A DNA stretch of 64,000 nt from Streptomyces sp. 11x1 (GTDB taxonomy: Bacteria > Actinomycetota > Actinomycetes > Streptomycetales > Streptomycetaceae), in the NCBI RefSeq assembly GCF_032598905.1, contig NZ_CP122458.1, forward strand, positions 8,519,001-8,583,000. Direction: 5' to 3'. The translations under genes and the position numbers were made by a program. This document shows, in pieces, positions 21,436 to 29,181 of the stretch; the first letter of the stretch is position 1, and each line of letters starts with the position of its first letter. The notes under the pieces were generated by a model that searched no databases, was not told the DNA's origin, and worked only from the letters and a program-made list of their open reading frames with translations.

Positions 21436-22097
21436 GCGAGGAGACGCCCGAGGGGGCGACCGGGGCGCCCGCGGGGTCGCGTACCGTCGCCGACCTCGGT
21501 CTCAAGCCCGCCCTGGAGGCCGTCCTCATGGTCGTGGACGAGCCCGCGACGGCCGAGCACCTGAGCAAGATCCTGGAGCGGCCGAAGCGGCAGATCTCCA
21601 AGGCGCTGCGTGAGCTGGCCGACGAGTACGCGCTCCAGGGGCGCGGCTTCGAGCTGCGGCTGATCGCCGGGGGCTGGCGGTTCTACACCCGGCCCGAGTA
21701 CGCCGCCGCCGTCGAGCGGTTCGTGCTCGACGGGCAGCAGGCCCGGCTGACCCAGGCCGCGCTGGAGACGCTGGCCGTGGTCGCGTACCGGCAGCCGGTG
21801 AGCCGGAGCAGGGTCTCGGCCGTACGAGGGGTCAACTGCGACGGGGTCATGCGCACCCTGCTGCAGCGGGGTCTGGTCGAGGAGGCGGGCGCGGAACCCG
21901 AAACAGGTGCGATCCTGTACAGGACGACGAACTACTTCCTGGAGCGGATGGGCCTGCGCGGTCTGGACGAGCTCCCGGAGCTCGCGCCCTTCCTCCCGGA
22001 GGCGGAGGCGATCGAGGCCGAGACCCAGGAAGCCGTACCGTCGTTCGATCCGGATGCTCCGGATTCCGAGGACACAGACGACAAGACGGAACTTTGA
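21432..22097 (+). CDS. scpB: Segregation and condensation protein ScpB
   Basis: ScpB dimers bind the ScpA kleisin and complete the SMC-ScpAB complex. The 221-residue protein has two winged-helix domains: [21 protein letters not shown] and [18 protein letters not shown], then [40 protein letters not shown] and the C-terminal [20 protein letters not shown]. Residues after about 195 form an acidic tail. ATG 21432 overlaps the scpA stop by four bases, and the scpB stop overlaps the rluB ATG by one base, so the whole cluster is translationally coupled. Confidence 0.95.
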
Positions 22098-23245
22098 TGC
22101 GAAGCAGCAGCGGCAGGAACAGCAGCGGAAACAACGGCGGGAGCCGTGGTGGCAACAGCGGCGGCCGCGGCGGAAGCGGTGGTGCACGCGGCGGGAGCGG
22201 TGGTGGCGGCGGGGGCCGTGGCAACTACCGCGGTGCGGGGAACGACCGCGACGACAGGCAGGGCGGTCGGCCGAAGAAGCCCCGCCCCGAGGAGCGCCGT
22301 TACGACGTGGGCCCCGGCGGCTCCCCGGACGGTCCCAAGTCCGGGCGCGGCGCCTCGGCGCGCGGCGGGGCCAAGGGCGGACCGAAGCAGTCCCAGCAGC
22401 AGCGCGGGCGGTGGGCCCCGGCGACCTCGCGCGAGTACGACGCGCGCGCCGAGGAGCGCAACCGGGAGCGCTACGCGGGCAAGAAGGACGTCAAGCTGCC
22501 CAAGACCTTCCCGGGCGCCGAGCAGGAGGGCGAGCGGCTGCAGAAGGTCCTCGCGCGCGCGGGCTACGGCTCGCGGCGGGCCTGCGAGGAGCTGATCGAG
22601 CAGGCGCGGGTCGAGGTCAACGGCGAGATCGTCCTGGAGCAGGGCAAGCGCGTCGACCCGGAGAAGGACGAGGTCAAGGTCGACGGTCTGACCGTGGCCA
22701 CGCAGTCGTACCAGTTCTTCGCGCTGAACAAGCCCGCCGGAGTCGTCTCCACCATGGAGGACCCCGAGGGCCGGCAGTGCCTCGGCGACTACGTGACCAA
22801 CCGTGAGACGCGGCTGTTCCACGTCGGTCGGCTCGACACCGAGACCGAGGGCGTCATCCTGCTCACCAACCACGGCGAGCTGGCGCACCGGCTGACCCAC
22901 CCCAAGTACGGCGTCAAGAAGACGTACGTCGCGCACATCGTGGGCCCGATCCCGCGCGACCTGGGCAAGCAGCTCAAGGACGGTATCCAGCTGGAGGACG
23001 GGTACGCGCGTGCGGACCACTTCCGCGTGGTGCAGCAGACCGGCAAGAACTACCTCGTGGAGGTCACCCTCCACGAGGGACGCAAGCACATCGTGCGCCG
23101 GATGCTGGCCGAGGCCGGCTTCCCCGTCGACAAGCTCGTCCGCACCGCCTTCGGGCCGATCTCCCTCGGCGACCAGAAGTCCGGCTGGCTGCGCCGGCTG
23201 TCGAACACCGAGGTCGGGATGCTGATGCAGGAGGTCGACCTGTAG
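22097..23245 (+). CDS. rluB: 23S rRNA pseudouridine synthase RluB-type with Gly-rich N-terminus
   Basis: The 382-residue enzyme isomerises uridine in 23S rRNA. The C-terminal 240 residues carry an S4 domain (LQKVLARAGYGSRRACEELI) and a RsuA/RluB-type catalytic domain with FFALNKPAGVVSTMEDPEG, the nucleophile Asp in HVGRLDTETEGVILLTNHG (residue about 247), KTYVAHIVG and HEGRKHIVRRMLAEAG. The first 110 residues are Gly/Arg/Ser-rich with RGG-like clusters, likely an unstructured RNA-binding tail. It is the last gene of the ParA-scp operon. The 23-bp sequence around the stop codon is duplicated in tandem just downstream. Confidence 0.95.
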   Translation: MRSSSGRNSSGNNGGSRGGNSGGRGGSGGARGGSGGGGGGRGNYRGAGNDRDDRQGGRPKKPRPEERRYDVGPGGSPDGPKSGRGASARGGAKGGPKQSQQQRGRWAPATSREYDARAEERNRERYAGKKDVKLPKTFPGAEQEGERLQKVLARAGYGSRRACEELIEQARVEVNGEIVLEQGKRVDPEKDEVKVDGLTVATQSYQFFALNKPAGVVSTMEDPEGRQCLGDYVTNRETRLFHVGRLDTETEGVILLTNHGELAHRLTHPKYGVKKTYVAHIVGPIPRDLGKQLKDGIQLEDGYARADHFRVVQQTGKNYLVEVTLHEGRKHIVRRMLAEAGFPVDKLVRTAFGPISLGDQKSGWLRRLSNTEVGMLMQEVDL

Positions 23246-23317
23246 GTCGTGGAGCCTTCGGGCTGTAGGTCATGGAGCCTTCGGGCTCAGCCGCGTGCGC
23301 GCGGCGCGTTCGAGCAC

Positions 23318-23351
23318 GAGCCGGCCCCGGGTTTGCTGTCGGGGCCGGCTC
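23318..23351 (+). terminator. Terminator hairpin after rluB
   Basis: A perfect 12-bp stem (23318-23329 GAGCCGGCCCCG with 23340-23351) encloses a ten-base loop, followed by TTTGCC. It lies about 75 bases after the rluB stop and separates that operon from the Nudix regulator gene. Confidence 0.8.
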
Positions 23352-23411
23352 TTTGCCGTTCCCGGCGCCGCCCTTGACCCCGTTCTTGGCGTTCCTTTCC
23401 TCGTAAAGGGG

Positions 23412-23441
23412 TTGTGCGCCCGGCGCGCGCGGCTTTATAGT
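23412..23441 (+). promoter_or_regulatory. Promoter of the Nudix-regulator cassette
   Basis: TTGTGC (23412-23417) and TATAGT (23436-23441) are spaced 18 bases. The -10 element lies inside a dyad, so a bound regulator would block initiation. The transcript would start near 23448, close to an AAGGAGG ribosome binding site at 23471-23477. Confidence 0.6.
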
Positions 23442-23471
23442 CGTCATGACTATTAGTCACGGTGACCATTA
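23437..23471 (+). promoter_or_regulatory. Tandem operator-like dyads
   Basis: The pattern TAGTC-N4-TGAC-YATTA occurs twice in direct repeat: TAGTCGTCATGACTATTA at 23438-23455 and TAGTCACGGTGACCATTA at 23454-23471, a period of 16 bases. Each copy has internal dyad symmetry (ATAGTC-N5-GACTAT at 23437-23453; GTCAC-G-GTGAC at 23456-23466). The position over the -10 and start region is that of a repressor operator, most simply for the Nudix regulator encoded just downstream. Confidence 0.65.
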
Positions 23472-23485
23472 AGGAGGCGACGGGC

Positions 23486-24211
23486 ATGACCTCACCCGAG
23501 GGCTACGACAAATACGCCTTCGAACCCTTCGCCGTCACCGTCGACCTGGCCGTCTTCACCGTCCGCGCGGGCACCCTCCAGGTGCTGCTCGTCGAGCGCG
23601 GCCAGGAGCCGTACGCGGGCCGCTGGGCGCTGCCCGGCGGGTTCGTGCTGCCGGACGAGTCCGCGGAGGAGGCCGCCTGGCGGGAACTCGCCGAGGAGAC
23701 CGGCCTCAAGGACGACTCCGGGCTCCACCTGGAGCAGTTGCGGACGTACAGCGAGCCCGGCAGGGATCCCAGGATGCGGGTCGTCACCGTCGCGTTCGCC
23801 GCGCTGCTCCCGGACCCGCCCGTCCCGCACGGCGGAGGCGACGCCGTACAGGCCCAGTGGCTGCGCTTCAACGCCGTCGGGCCGCTCGCCTTCGACCACG
23901 ACCGCATCCTCGCCGACGCCCACGAACGCGTCGGCGCCAAGCTCGAATACACCTGTCTCGCCACCTCCTTCTGCCCGCCCGAGTTCACCCTCGGCGAGCT
24001 GCGGCAGGTCTACGAGACCGTGTGGGGCACACCGCTCGACCGGCCCAACTTCCGGCGCAAGGTGCTGGCCACGCCGGGCTTCGTCGAACAGGTGCCCGGC
24101 GCCGCCCGCCTGACCGGCGGTCGCGGCAAGCCCGCCGCGCTGTACCGCGCGGGTGGGGCCACCGCCCTGCACCCGCCGCTGCTGCGACCCACCACGGAAG
24201 GACGGTCCTGA
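23486..24211 (+). CDS. NrtR-like Nudix-domain transcriptional regulator
   Basis: The 241-residue protein pairs a Nudix domain (residues 1-150) with a C-terminal winged helix, as in NrtR regulators, which sense ADP-ribose and control NAD metabolism. The opening YDKYAFEPFAVTVDLAVFTV is typical of that group. The Nudix box (GGFVLPDESAEEAAWRELAE then ETGL, residues 51-74) has every catalytic residue, so hydrolysis is possible. The C-terminal part includes SFCPPEFTLGELRQVYETVW and LDRPNFRRKVLA, the predicted DNA-binding domain. AAGGAGG is eight bases before ATG 23486. The stop overlaps the next ATG by one base. Autoregulation through the tandem dyads upstream is inferred. Confidence 0.85.
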   Translation: MTSPEGYDKYAFEPFAVTVDLAVFTVRAGTLQVLLVERGQEPYAGRWALPGGFVLPDESAEEAAWRELAEETGLKDDSGLHLEQLRTYSEPGRDPRMRVVTVAFAALLPDPPVPHGGGDAVQAQWLRFNAVGPLAFDHDRILADAHERVGAKLEYTCLATSFCPPEFTLGELRQVYETVWGTPLDRPNFRRKVLATPGFVEQVPGAARLTGGRGKPAALYRAGGATALHPPLLRPTTEGRS

Positions 24212-25233
24212 TGACCATGACGCTCCGCACGAAGCGCTCCGCCACCGGCTCCCTGATCGGACTCGCCCTCGGAGACGCCCTCGGCTTCCCGACGGAGTTC
24301 AACGACGTCCCGTCGATCCTCGCCAAGTGCGGCCCCTGGCGGAAGATGGGGCTGCCGAAGCCGGCTATCGTCACCGACGACACCCAGATGACGCTGGCCC
24401 TGGGGCACGGGCTGCGGGCCGCCATGGACCGGGGATCGCTCGGCCCCGACGCCCTGGTGCGCGCCGTCCGCAAGGAGTTCGTGGACTGGTCCCGCTCCCC
24501 GGAGAACAACCGCGCCCCCGGCAACACCTGCCTGGTCGCCTGCGACCTCCTCGCCGTCGAGCGCCACCCCTGGCAGTTCGCCAGCCAGATCCACTCCAAG
24601 GGCTGCGGCGCCAACATGCGGGTCGCCCCGCTCGGCCTGATCGGCCCGCTCAGCGACGAACAGCGCGCGGGCGCCGCCCAGTTGCAGGCCGCCCTCACCC
24701 ACGGCCACCCCACCGCGCTCGCCGCCTCCGACCTCACCGCCCACGCGATACGGCTGCTCTCCCAGGGCGCCGAACCGATGGGGCTGATCGGCCGGCTGCG
24801 CTCGTACGCGTACGAGAACCGCTCCCGCTACCACGCACGCTGGCTCGGCGACCTGTGGACCTACAGCCAGGACCCCTCGCCCGAGCACTACATCGCGCGG
24901 GGCTGGGACGACTGCCTGGAGGCCCTGGACCGGGTGCAGGCGGCCCTGCGGCTGCCGTCGCCCGAGACCGACCCCTGCCTGGCCACGGGCGAGGGCTGGA
25001 TCGCCGAGGAGGCCCTCGCGACCGGGCTGCTGTGCTTCCTGCTCTTCGTCGACGAGCCCGTCACCGCGCTGCGCCGCGCCGCCTGCACCTCGGGCGACTC
25101 CGACTCCATCGCCTGCCTCGCCGGTGCCTTCGCGGGCGCCTACCACGGCCCGGACGTCTGGCCCGCCGAGTGGGCCGACCGGATCGAGTACCAGGGCGAC
25201 CTCGTCTCGCTGGGAGCCCTCTGGGACGCTTGA
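24211..25233 (+). CDS. ADP-ribosylglycohydrolase family protein (DraG-like)
   Basis: The family removes ADP-ribose from proteins, nucleic acids or small molecules using a binuclear metal site. The 340-residue protein shows the metal-ligand motifs GLALGDALGFPTEF (residues 17-30), IVTDDTQMTLAL (53-64) and CTSGDSDSIACLAGAFAGA (about 292-309), plus GNTCLVA and NMRVAPLGL in the middle. All metal-binding acidic residues expected for DraG/ARH folds are present, so an active hydrolase is likely. GGAAGGA lies eight bases before ATG 24211. Its tight coupling with an ADP-ribose-type sensor on one side and an RlaP-like gene on the other suggests that its substrate is an ADP-ribosylated intermediate; this is inference. 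Confidence 0.9.
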   Translation: MTMTLRTKRSATGSLIGLALGDALGFPTEFNDVPSILAKCGPWRKMGLPKPAIVTDDTQMTLALGHGLRAAMDRGSLGPDALVRAVRKEFVDWSRSPENNRAPGNTCLVACDLLAVERHPWQFASQIHSKGCGANMRVAPLGLIGPLSDEQRAGAAQLQAALTHGHPTALAASDLTAHAIRLLSQGAEPMGLIGRLRSYAYENRSRYHARWLGDLWTYSQDPSPEHYIARGWDDCLEALDRVQAALRLPSPETDPCLATGEGWIAEEALATGLLCFLLFVDEPVTALRRAACTSGDSDSIACLAGAFAGAYHGPDVWPAEWADRIEYQGDLVSLGALWDA

Positions 25234-25236
25234 GGG

Positions 25237-26010
25237 ATGACCGACGCGCTCACCGACGCCCTCGACATCGACCTGGCCCCCGTGGTCGCCGAACAGCCCG
25301 ACCAGGTGCTGTTCGCGACCGTCTCCGGCGCCCACCTGTACGGCTTCCCGTCGCGTGACTCGGACGTGGACCTGCGCGGTGTGCACCTGCTGCCCACGGC
25401 CGAACTGGTCGGGCTGCGGGAGCCGGAGGAGACCCGGTCGCGGATGTGGGACCGGGACGGCGTCGAGATGGACCTCGTCACGCACGACCTGCGCAAGTTC
25501 GCCCGGCTGATGCTGCGCCGCAACGGCTATGTGCTGGAGCAGCTGCTCTCCCCGCTCGTCGTGCACACCGGCGAGGCGCACCGCGAACTGATCGCGCTCG
25601 CCCCCGGGGTCCTCACCCGGCACCACGCCCACCACTACCGGGGGTTCGCCATCACTCAGTGGCGGCTCTTCGAGAAGACCGGCGAACTCAAGCCGCTGCT
25701 CTACACGTTCCGTGTGCTGCTCACCGGCATCCACCTCATGCGCAGCGGCGAGGTGCAGGCCCATCTGCCCACCCTGGTGCCGCAGGTGGACGAGGCGCCC
25801 CGCTATCTGCCGGACCTCGTCGCGGCGAAGGCGGACCTGGAGCACGGCAAGGCCGACGTCGACCGGGAGCGCGTGGCGGAGGACGTCGAGCGGCTCCAAG
25901 AGGTGCTGGAACAGGAGCAGGCGCTTTCGGCGCTCCCGGAGAGCCCGTCCGCGTACGACGCCCTGCACGATTTCGTCGTCCGGGTCCGCGTGGACGGTGT
26001 GAAGGGCTGA
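25237..26010 (+). CDS. RlaP-family (PF10127-like) nucleotidyltransferase, copy 1
   Basis: This 257-residue protein resembles DNA-polymerase-beta-type nucleotidyltransferases of the RlaP group, named for association with RNA ligases. The signature region VSGAHLYGFPSRDSDVDLRG (residues 29-48) has the three acidic positions Asp41, Asp43 and Asp45; the residue that is usually Ser in the G-S pair is Ala32. A helical C-terminal part contains MLRRNGYVLEQLLSPLVV, FAITQWRLFEKTGELKPLLY and the terminal AYDALHDFVVRVRV. It starts three bases after the glycohydrolase stop. Substrate is unknown: addition of nucleotides to RNA or protein is conceivable. Confidence 0.85.
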   Translation: MTDALTDALDIDLAPVVAEQPDQVLFATVSGAHLYGFPSRDSDVDLRGVHLLPTAELVGLREPEETRSRMWDRDGVEMDLVTHDLRKFARLMLRRNGYVLEQLLSPLVVHTGEAHRELIALAPGVLTRHHAHHYRGFAITQWRLFEKTGELKPLLYTFRVLLTGIHLMRSGEVQAHLPTLVPQVDEAPRYLPDLVAAKADLEHGKADVDRERVAEDVERLQEVLEQEQALSALPESPSAYDALHDFVVRVRVDGVKG

Positions 26011-26076
26011 GCCGGCTGCGGGGTCCGGGCCGGTTCCGCGGGCCGAGCCCGTTCCGGGGGTCTGGGGTGATTCCAG

Positions 26077-26104
26077 GGCCCGGGCCGGTCGCTACGCCCG
26101 GGCC
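26077..26104. terminator. Hairpin between the two convergent RlaP-like genes
   Basis: GGCCCGGGC at 26077-26085 pairs perfectly with 26096-26104 around a ten-base loop. It covers the stop codon of the reverse gene (26092-26094) and lies 67 bases after the forward gene, so it can serve both directions. Confidence 0.55.
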
Positions 26105-26832
26105 GTTCCCCAGGTTTTGACCGGCGCCGAGGTCGGGCGGGCGCGCAGGGCCGACGCGTGCCGGGTGCGTACGACGAAGTCCTCGACCCGGGCCCGGTCC
26201 GGCTCCGCCGGCAGCGGGCTGCGGTGCACCGCCTCCTCGGCCTCCGTCGCCAGCCGGGCCATCCAGGACTCGACCTGGGGCCACGCCACCTCGCCGTGCT
26301 TCACCGCCAGCAGAGGCTCGCGCTGATCGCCCACGTCGACGGTGAGCGTGCCCGTGCGCAGCAGATCGCGGCAGCTCATCAGGAGGCGGAGGAGATGCAT
26401 GGCGTGCTTCCAGCGCGGGGCGCCGTGCGTACGGATGTCGGCGTCGAGCTTCTTGCGCTGGCCGAGGGCGTAGCGGGCGAAGGTCTCATGGGTCTGCCGG
26501 GACAGGAACGCCCCGCGCAGCGCGAGCAGTTCCCGGCCGGTGGCGTCGACGTGCTCCACCAGGGGGGAGTGCAGGCACTCCAGGATGTTCGGGTTGGCGC
26601 GCAGGGCCAGACTGCAGAAGCGCTCCAGCTCCCAGCCGAACTGCTCCTCCGCGGGACCCTCCACATGGGTCGGCGGCTTCTCGAAGCGCCAGAACAGCTC
26701 GGTCGGGGCCAGGAAGACGCCCCGCCGGTCGGTGTCGCTGTCGTCCGTCGCGAGACCGAAGGCCCGCGACCCCATCACACAGGCGTAGATCGTGTGATCA
26801 CGGACCAGGCTGTGCGGGTGCGGGGGCTGCAT
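26092..26832 (-). CDS. RlaP-family (PF10127-like) nucleotidyltransferase, copy 2
   Basis: The 246-residue protein faces copy 1 and is a clear paralog in architecture. Its signature ACVMGSRAFGLATDDSDTDR (residues 17-36) includes the intact Gly21-Ser22 pair and acidic Asp31, Asp33, Asp35. Later segments LERFCSLALRANPNILECLH, LFRR-free helical HAMHLLRLLMSCRDLLRTG and ARVEDFVVRTRH parallel copy 1. Because this copy has the canonical Ser while copy 1 does not, the two may have diverged in activity. The start is ATG ending at 26832. It runs toward copy 1 and away from the Rieske gene promoter. Confidence 0.86.
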   Translation of the reverse strand: MQPPHPHSLVRDHTIYACVMGSRAFGLATDDSDTDRRGVFLAPTELFWRFEKPPTHVEGPAEEQFGWELERFCSLALRANPNILECLHSPLVEHVDATGRELLALRGAFLSRQTHETFARYALGQRKKLDADIRTHGAPRWKHAMHLLRLLMSCRDLLRTGTLTVDVGDQREPLLAVKHGEVAWPQVESWMARLATEAEEAVHRSPLPAEPDRARVEDFVVRTRHASALRARPTSAPVKTWGTARA

Positions 26833-26854
26833 GCCCGGGAGCGTACGTGGTGGC

Positions 26855-27283
26855 TCAGACCGACTGAATCGAATTTCCCGAGACCTCGATCTCCTCGGCG
26901 GGCAGGGGCTGGGTGGCCGGGCCCCGCACCACCGCGCCGTCCGTGATCTTGAACTTGCTGCCGTGGCAGGCGCAGTCGATCGTCCCGTCCGAGACGCTGC
27001 TGACGATGCAGCCCTGGTGCGTGCAGACCGCCGAGAAGGCCTTGAACTCGCCCTCCTGCGGCTGCGTCACGACGATCTTCCGATCCTTGAAGATCCTGCC
27101 GCCGCCCACCGGGATGTCGGCCGTGGTGGCCAGCTCCTCATCGCCACCGCCCGTGCCCGCGTCCCCGGGTGAGGTCTCCTCCTGGGAACCGCCGTCGCTG
27201 TCGCCGCCGCACCCCACCAGGAGCGCCGCCGTGCCTGCCGCGCCGGTCGTGAGCACCGTGCGCCGCGTCGAACCCATCGCCAT
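26855..27283 (-). CDS. Rieske [2Fe-2S] lipoprotein with twin-arginine signal
   Basis: The 142-residue protein starts with a short Tat-type signal (MGSTRRTVLTTGAAGTAALL) ending in a lipobox LVGC with Cys25, so it is predicted to be exported folded and lipid-anchored. After a Gly/Asp-rich linker the Rieske fold contains both cluster-binding pairs, VCTHQGC and CACHGSKF. The ATG ending at 27283 has GGAG seven bases upstream; the frame extends further upstream without homology. It is a stand-alone electron-transfer protein with no oxygenase or bc1 subunits nearby, so its partner is unknown. Confidence 0.9.
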   Translation of the reverse strand: MAMGSTRRTVLTTGAAGTAALLVGCGGDSDGGSQEETSPGDAGTGGGDEELATTADIPVGGGRIFKDRKIVVTQPQEGEFKAFSAVCTHQGCIVSSVSDGTIDCACHGSKFKITDGAVVRGPATQPLPAEEIEVSGNSIQSV

Positions 27284-27517
27284 GTCGTCGCTCCGAACGT
27301 GCGGAAGAACCCAACCCAGGAGAGAGTGCCACAAAACGTGCGACTCGCATGTCTGGTGGCCCACGGCATTCGGGACAGTCGTTCCGCCGCCGGCCTTCCC
27401 CCCCCGCGGGCGTCTCGGCAGGCGGGCGCCGCGCACCGGCCGGGGGCGGCCTGACTAGGCTGGTCGTACAACGAGCCGGCCAACGAGTCGGCATGTACAT
27501 CAGCGAGGAGCAGAGTC

Positions 27518-27880
27518 GTGGCGGTACGAGCGGTCCGGGGCGCCGTCCAGCTCGAACGGGACGAGGCGGGGCACATGGACGAGCAGGTGGGCGAACTGCT
27601 CACCGCGGTCCTGGAGCGCAACGGGCTCGGTCCGGACGACCTGATCAGCATCTGGTTCACGGCCACCCCCGACCTGCACAGCGACTTCCCGGCCGCCGCG
27701 GCGCGCAAGCTCGGCATCGTCGAGGTCCCCCTGATCTGCGCGCAGGAACTGGACATCGAGGGCGCCATGCCCCGGGTCGTACGGATCCTCGCGCACATCG
27801 AGTCCGACCGGCCGCGCTCCGAGATCGCGCACGTCTACCTGGGCGCCGCGGCCGCGCTCCGCAAGGACATCGCCCAGTGA
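27518..27880 (+). CDS. aroH: Monofunctional chorismate mutase, AroH class
   Basis: AroH-class mutases convert chorismate to prephenate. The 120-residue size and sequence are typical: VRAVRGAVQLERDEAGHMDE at the N-terminus, LISIWFTATPDLHSDFPAAA, VPLICAQELDIEGAMPRVVR and the closing HVYLGAAAALRKD with the Arg/Lys active-site residues. The GTG at 27518 has an AGGAG-like site at about 27506. The stop overlaps the tyrA GTG by four bases (GTGA), so the two consecutive steps toward tyrosine are coupled. Confidence 0.95.
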   Translation: MAVRAVRGAVQLERDEAGHMDEQVGELLTAVLERNGLGPDDLISIWFTATPDLHSDFPAAAARKLGIVEVPLICAQELDIEGAMPRVVRILAHIESDRPRSEIAHVYLGAAAALRKDIAQ

Positions 27881-28962
27881 GAACCGCACTCGTCATCGGC
27901 ACCGGGCTGATCGGCACCTCCGCCGCCCTCGCCCTCGCCCAGCGCGGGGTGGTCGTCCACCTCGCCGACCACGACCCGGAGCAGGCCCGTACGGCCGCCG
28001 CGCTCGGCGCCGGCAGCGACGAGGCGCCAAGCGGTCCGGTCGATCTCGCGATCGTCGCCGCCCCGCCCGCGCACGTGGCCGTGACCCTCGCCGACGCCAT
28101 GCGCCGAGGGCTCGCGCGCGGCTACCTCGACGTGGCCTCCGTGAAGGGCGGCCCCCGCCGGGAGTTGGAGGCGCTGGGCCTCGACCTCTCCTGCTACATC
28201 GGCACCCACCCCATGTCGGGCCGCGAGAAGTCGGGGCCGCTGGCCGCAACCGGCGACCTCTTCGAGGGCCGGCCCTGGGTGCTCACCCCGACCCGGGACA
28301 CCGACACCGAGGTCCTGAACCTCGCCCTGGAGCTGGTCTCGCACTGTCGGGCCGTCCCGGTCGTCATGGACGCGGACGCCCATGACCGAGCCGTGGCCCT
28401 GGTCTCGCACATGCCGCACCTGGTGTCGAGCCTGGTCGCCGCGCGGCTGGAGCACGCCGAGGAGTCGGCCGTACGGCTGTGTGGGCAGGGCATCCGGGAC
28501 GTGACCCGGATCGCCGCCTCCGACCCCGGCATGTGGATCGACATCCTCTCCGCCAACCCCGGCCCGGTGGCCGACCTCCTCGCCGATGTCTCCGCCGACC
28601 TCGACGAGACCGTCCAGGCACTGCGCGCCCTCCAGGCATCCGACGAGGCCAAGCGCCGCGAGGGCGTCACCGGCATCGAGGACGTCCTGCGCCGCGGCAA
28701 CGCCGGCCAGATCCGCGTCCCCGGCAAGCACGGGTCCGCTCCGCGGCGCTACGAGGTGGTGGCGGTCCTGATCGACGACCAGCCGGGCCAGCTGGCCCGC
28801 ATCTTCGCCGACGCGGGCGCCGCCGGCGTCAACATCGAGGACGTCCGCATCGAGCACGCGACCGGGCAGCAGGCGGGTCTGGTGCAGCTGCTGGTGGAGC
28901 CGAAGGCGGCGGTGGTGCTGACGGGGGCCTTGCGGGAGCGGGGTTGGGCGATCCGGCAGTAG
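27877..28962 (+). CDS. tyrA: Prephenate dehydrogenase with C-terminal ACT domain
   Basis: TyrA oxidatively decarboxylates prephenate toward tyrosine. The 361-residue protein begins with an NAD-binding motif ALVIGTGLIGTSAALAL (residues 4-20), followed by LDVASVKGGP, YIGTHPMSGREKSG and the helical dimerisation domain with VALVSHMPHLVSSLVA and GQGIRDVTRIAASDP. From about residue 285 an ACT regulatory domain follows (YEVVAVLIDDQPGQLARIF, GVNIEDVRIEHA), implying feedback control by an aromatic amino acid. The last 105 bases are copied downstream in a broken form. Confidence 0.95.
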   Translation: MRTALVIGTGLIGTSAALALAQRGVVVHLADHDPEQARTAAALGAGSDEAPSGPVDLAIVAAPPAHVAVTLADAMRRGLARGYLDVASVKGGPRRELEALGLDLSCYIGTHPMSGREKSGPLAATGDLFEGRPWVLTPTRDTDTEVLNLALELVSHCRAVPVVMDADAHDRAVALVSHMPHLVSSLVAARLEHAEESAVRLCGQGIRDVTRIAASDPGMWIDILSANPGPVADLLADVSADLDETVQALRALQASDEAKRREGVTGIEDVLRRGNAGQIRVPGKHGSAPRRYEVVAVLIDDQPGQLARIFADAGAAGVNIEDVRIEHATGQQAGLVQLLVEPKAAVVLTGALRERGWAIRQ

Positions 28963-29064
28963 CGGGGGTGCGTGGGGTCGGTGGTCGGAGGCCGCCGCAG
29001 CCGTCCCGATGCCCGGGAGGCGTCTTGGCGCCGAGTGGTGTGAGGGCGGCGTCGGGGAGGGGTC

Positions 29065-29181
29065 GTGCGCATCGAGCACGCGACCGGGCAGCAGGCGGGT
29101 CTGGTGCAGCTGCTGGTGGAGCCGAAGGCGGCGGTGGTGCTGACGGGGGCCTTGCGGGAGCGGGGTTGGGCGCTTCGGTAG
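29065..29181 (+). pseudogene. Duplicated tail of tyrA (ACT domain end)
   Basis: Bases 29068-29172 are identical to 28846-28950, the last 105 bases of tyrA, displaced by 222 bases; identity stops three codons before the stop in both copies. In the copy, a GTG at 29065 preceded by GGGGAGG keeps the frame open for 38 codons to TAG at 29179-29181. Only the final strand and helix of an ACT domain would be made, so this is a partial duplication. Whether it is translated is unknown. Confidence 0.9.

Noticed and set aside
29065..29181. Independent small gene downstream of tyrA
   Set aside because: It is explained completely by the 105-bp duplication; kept as pseudogene, not a gene.
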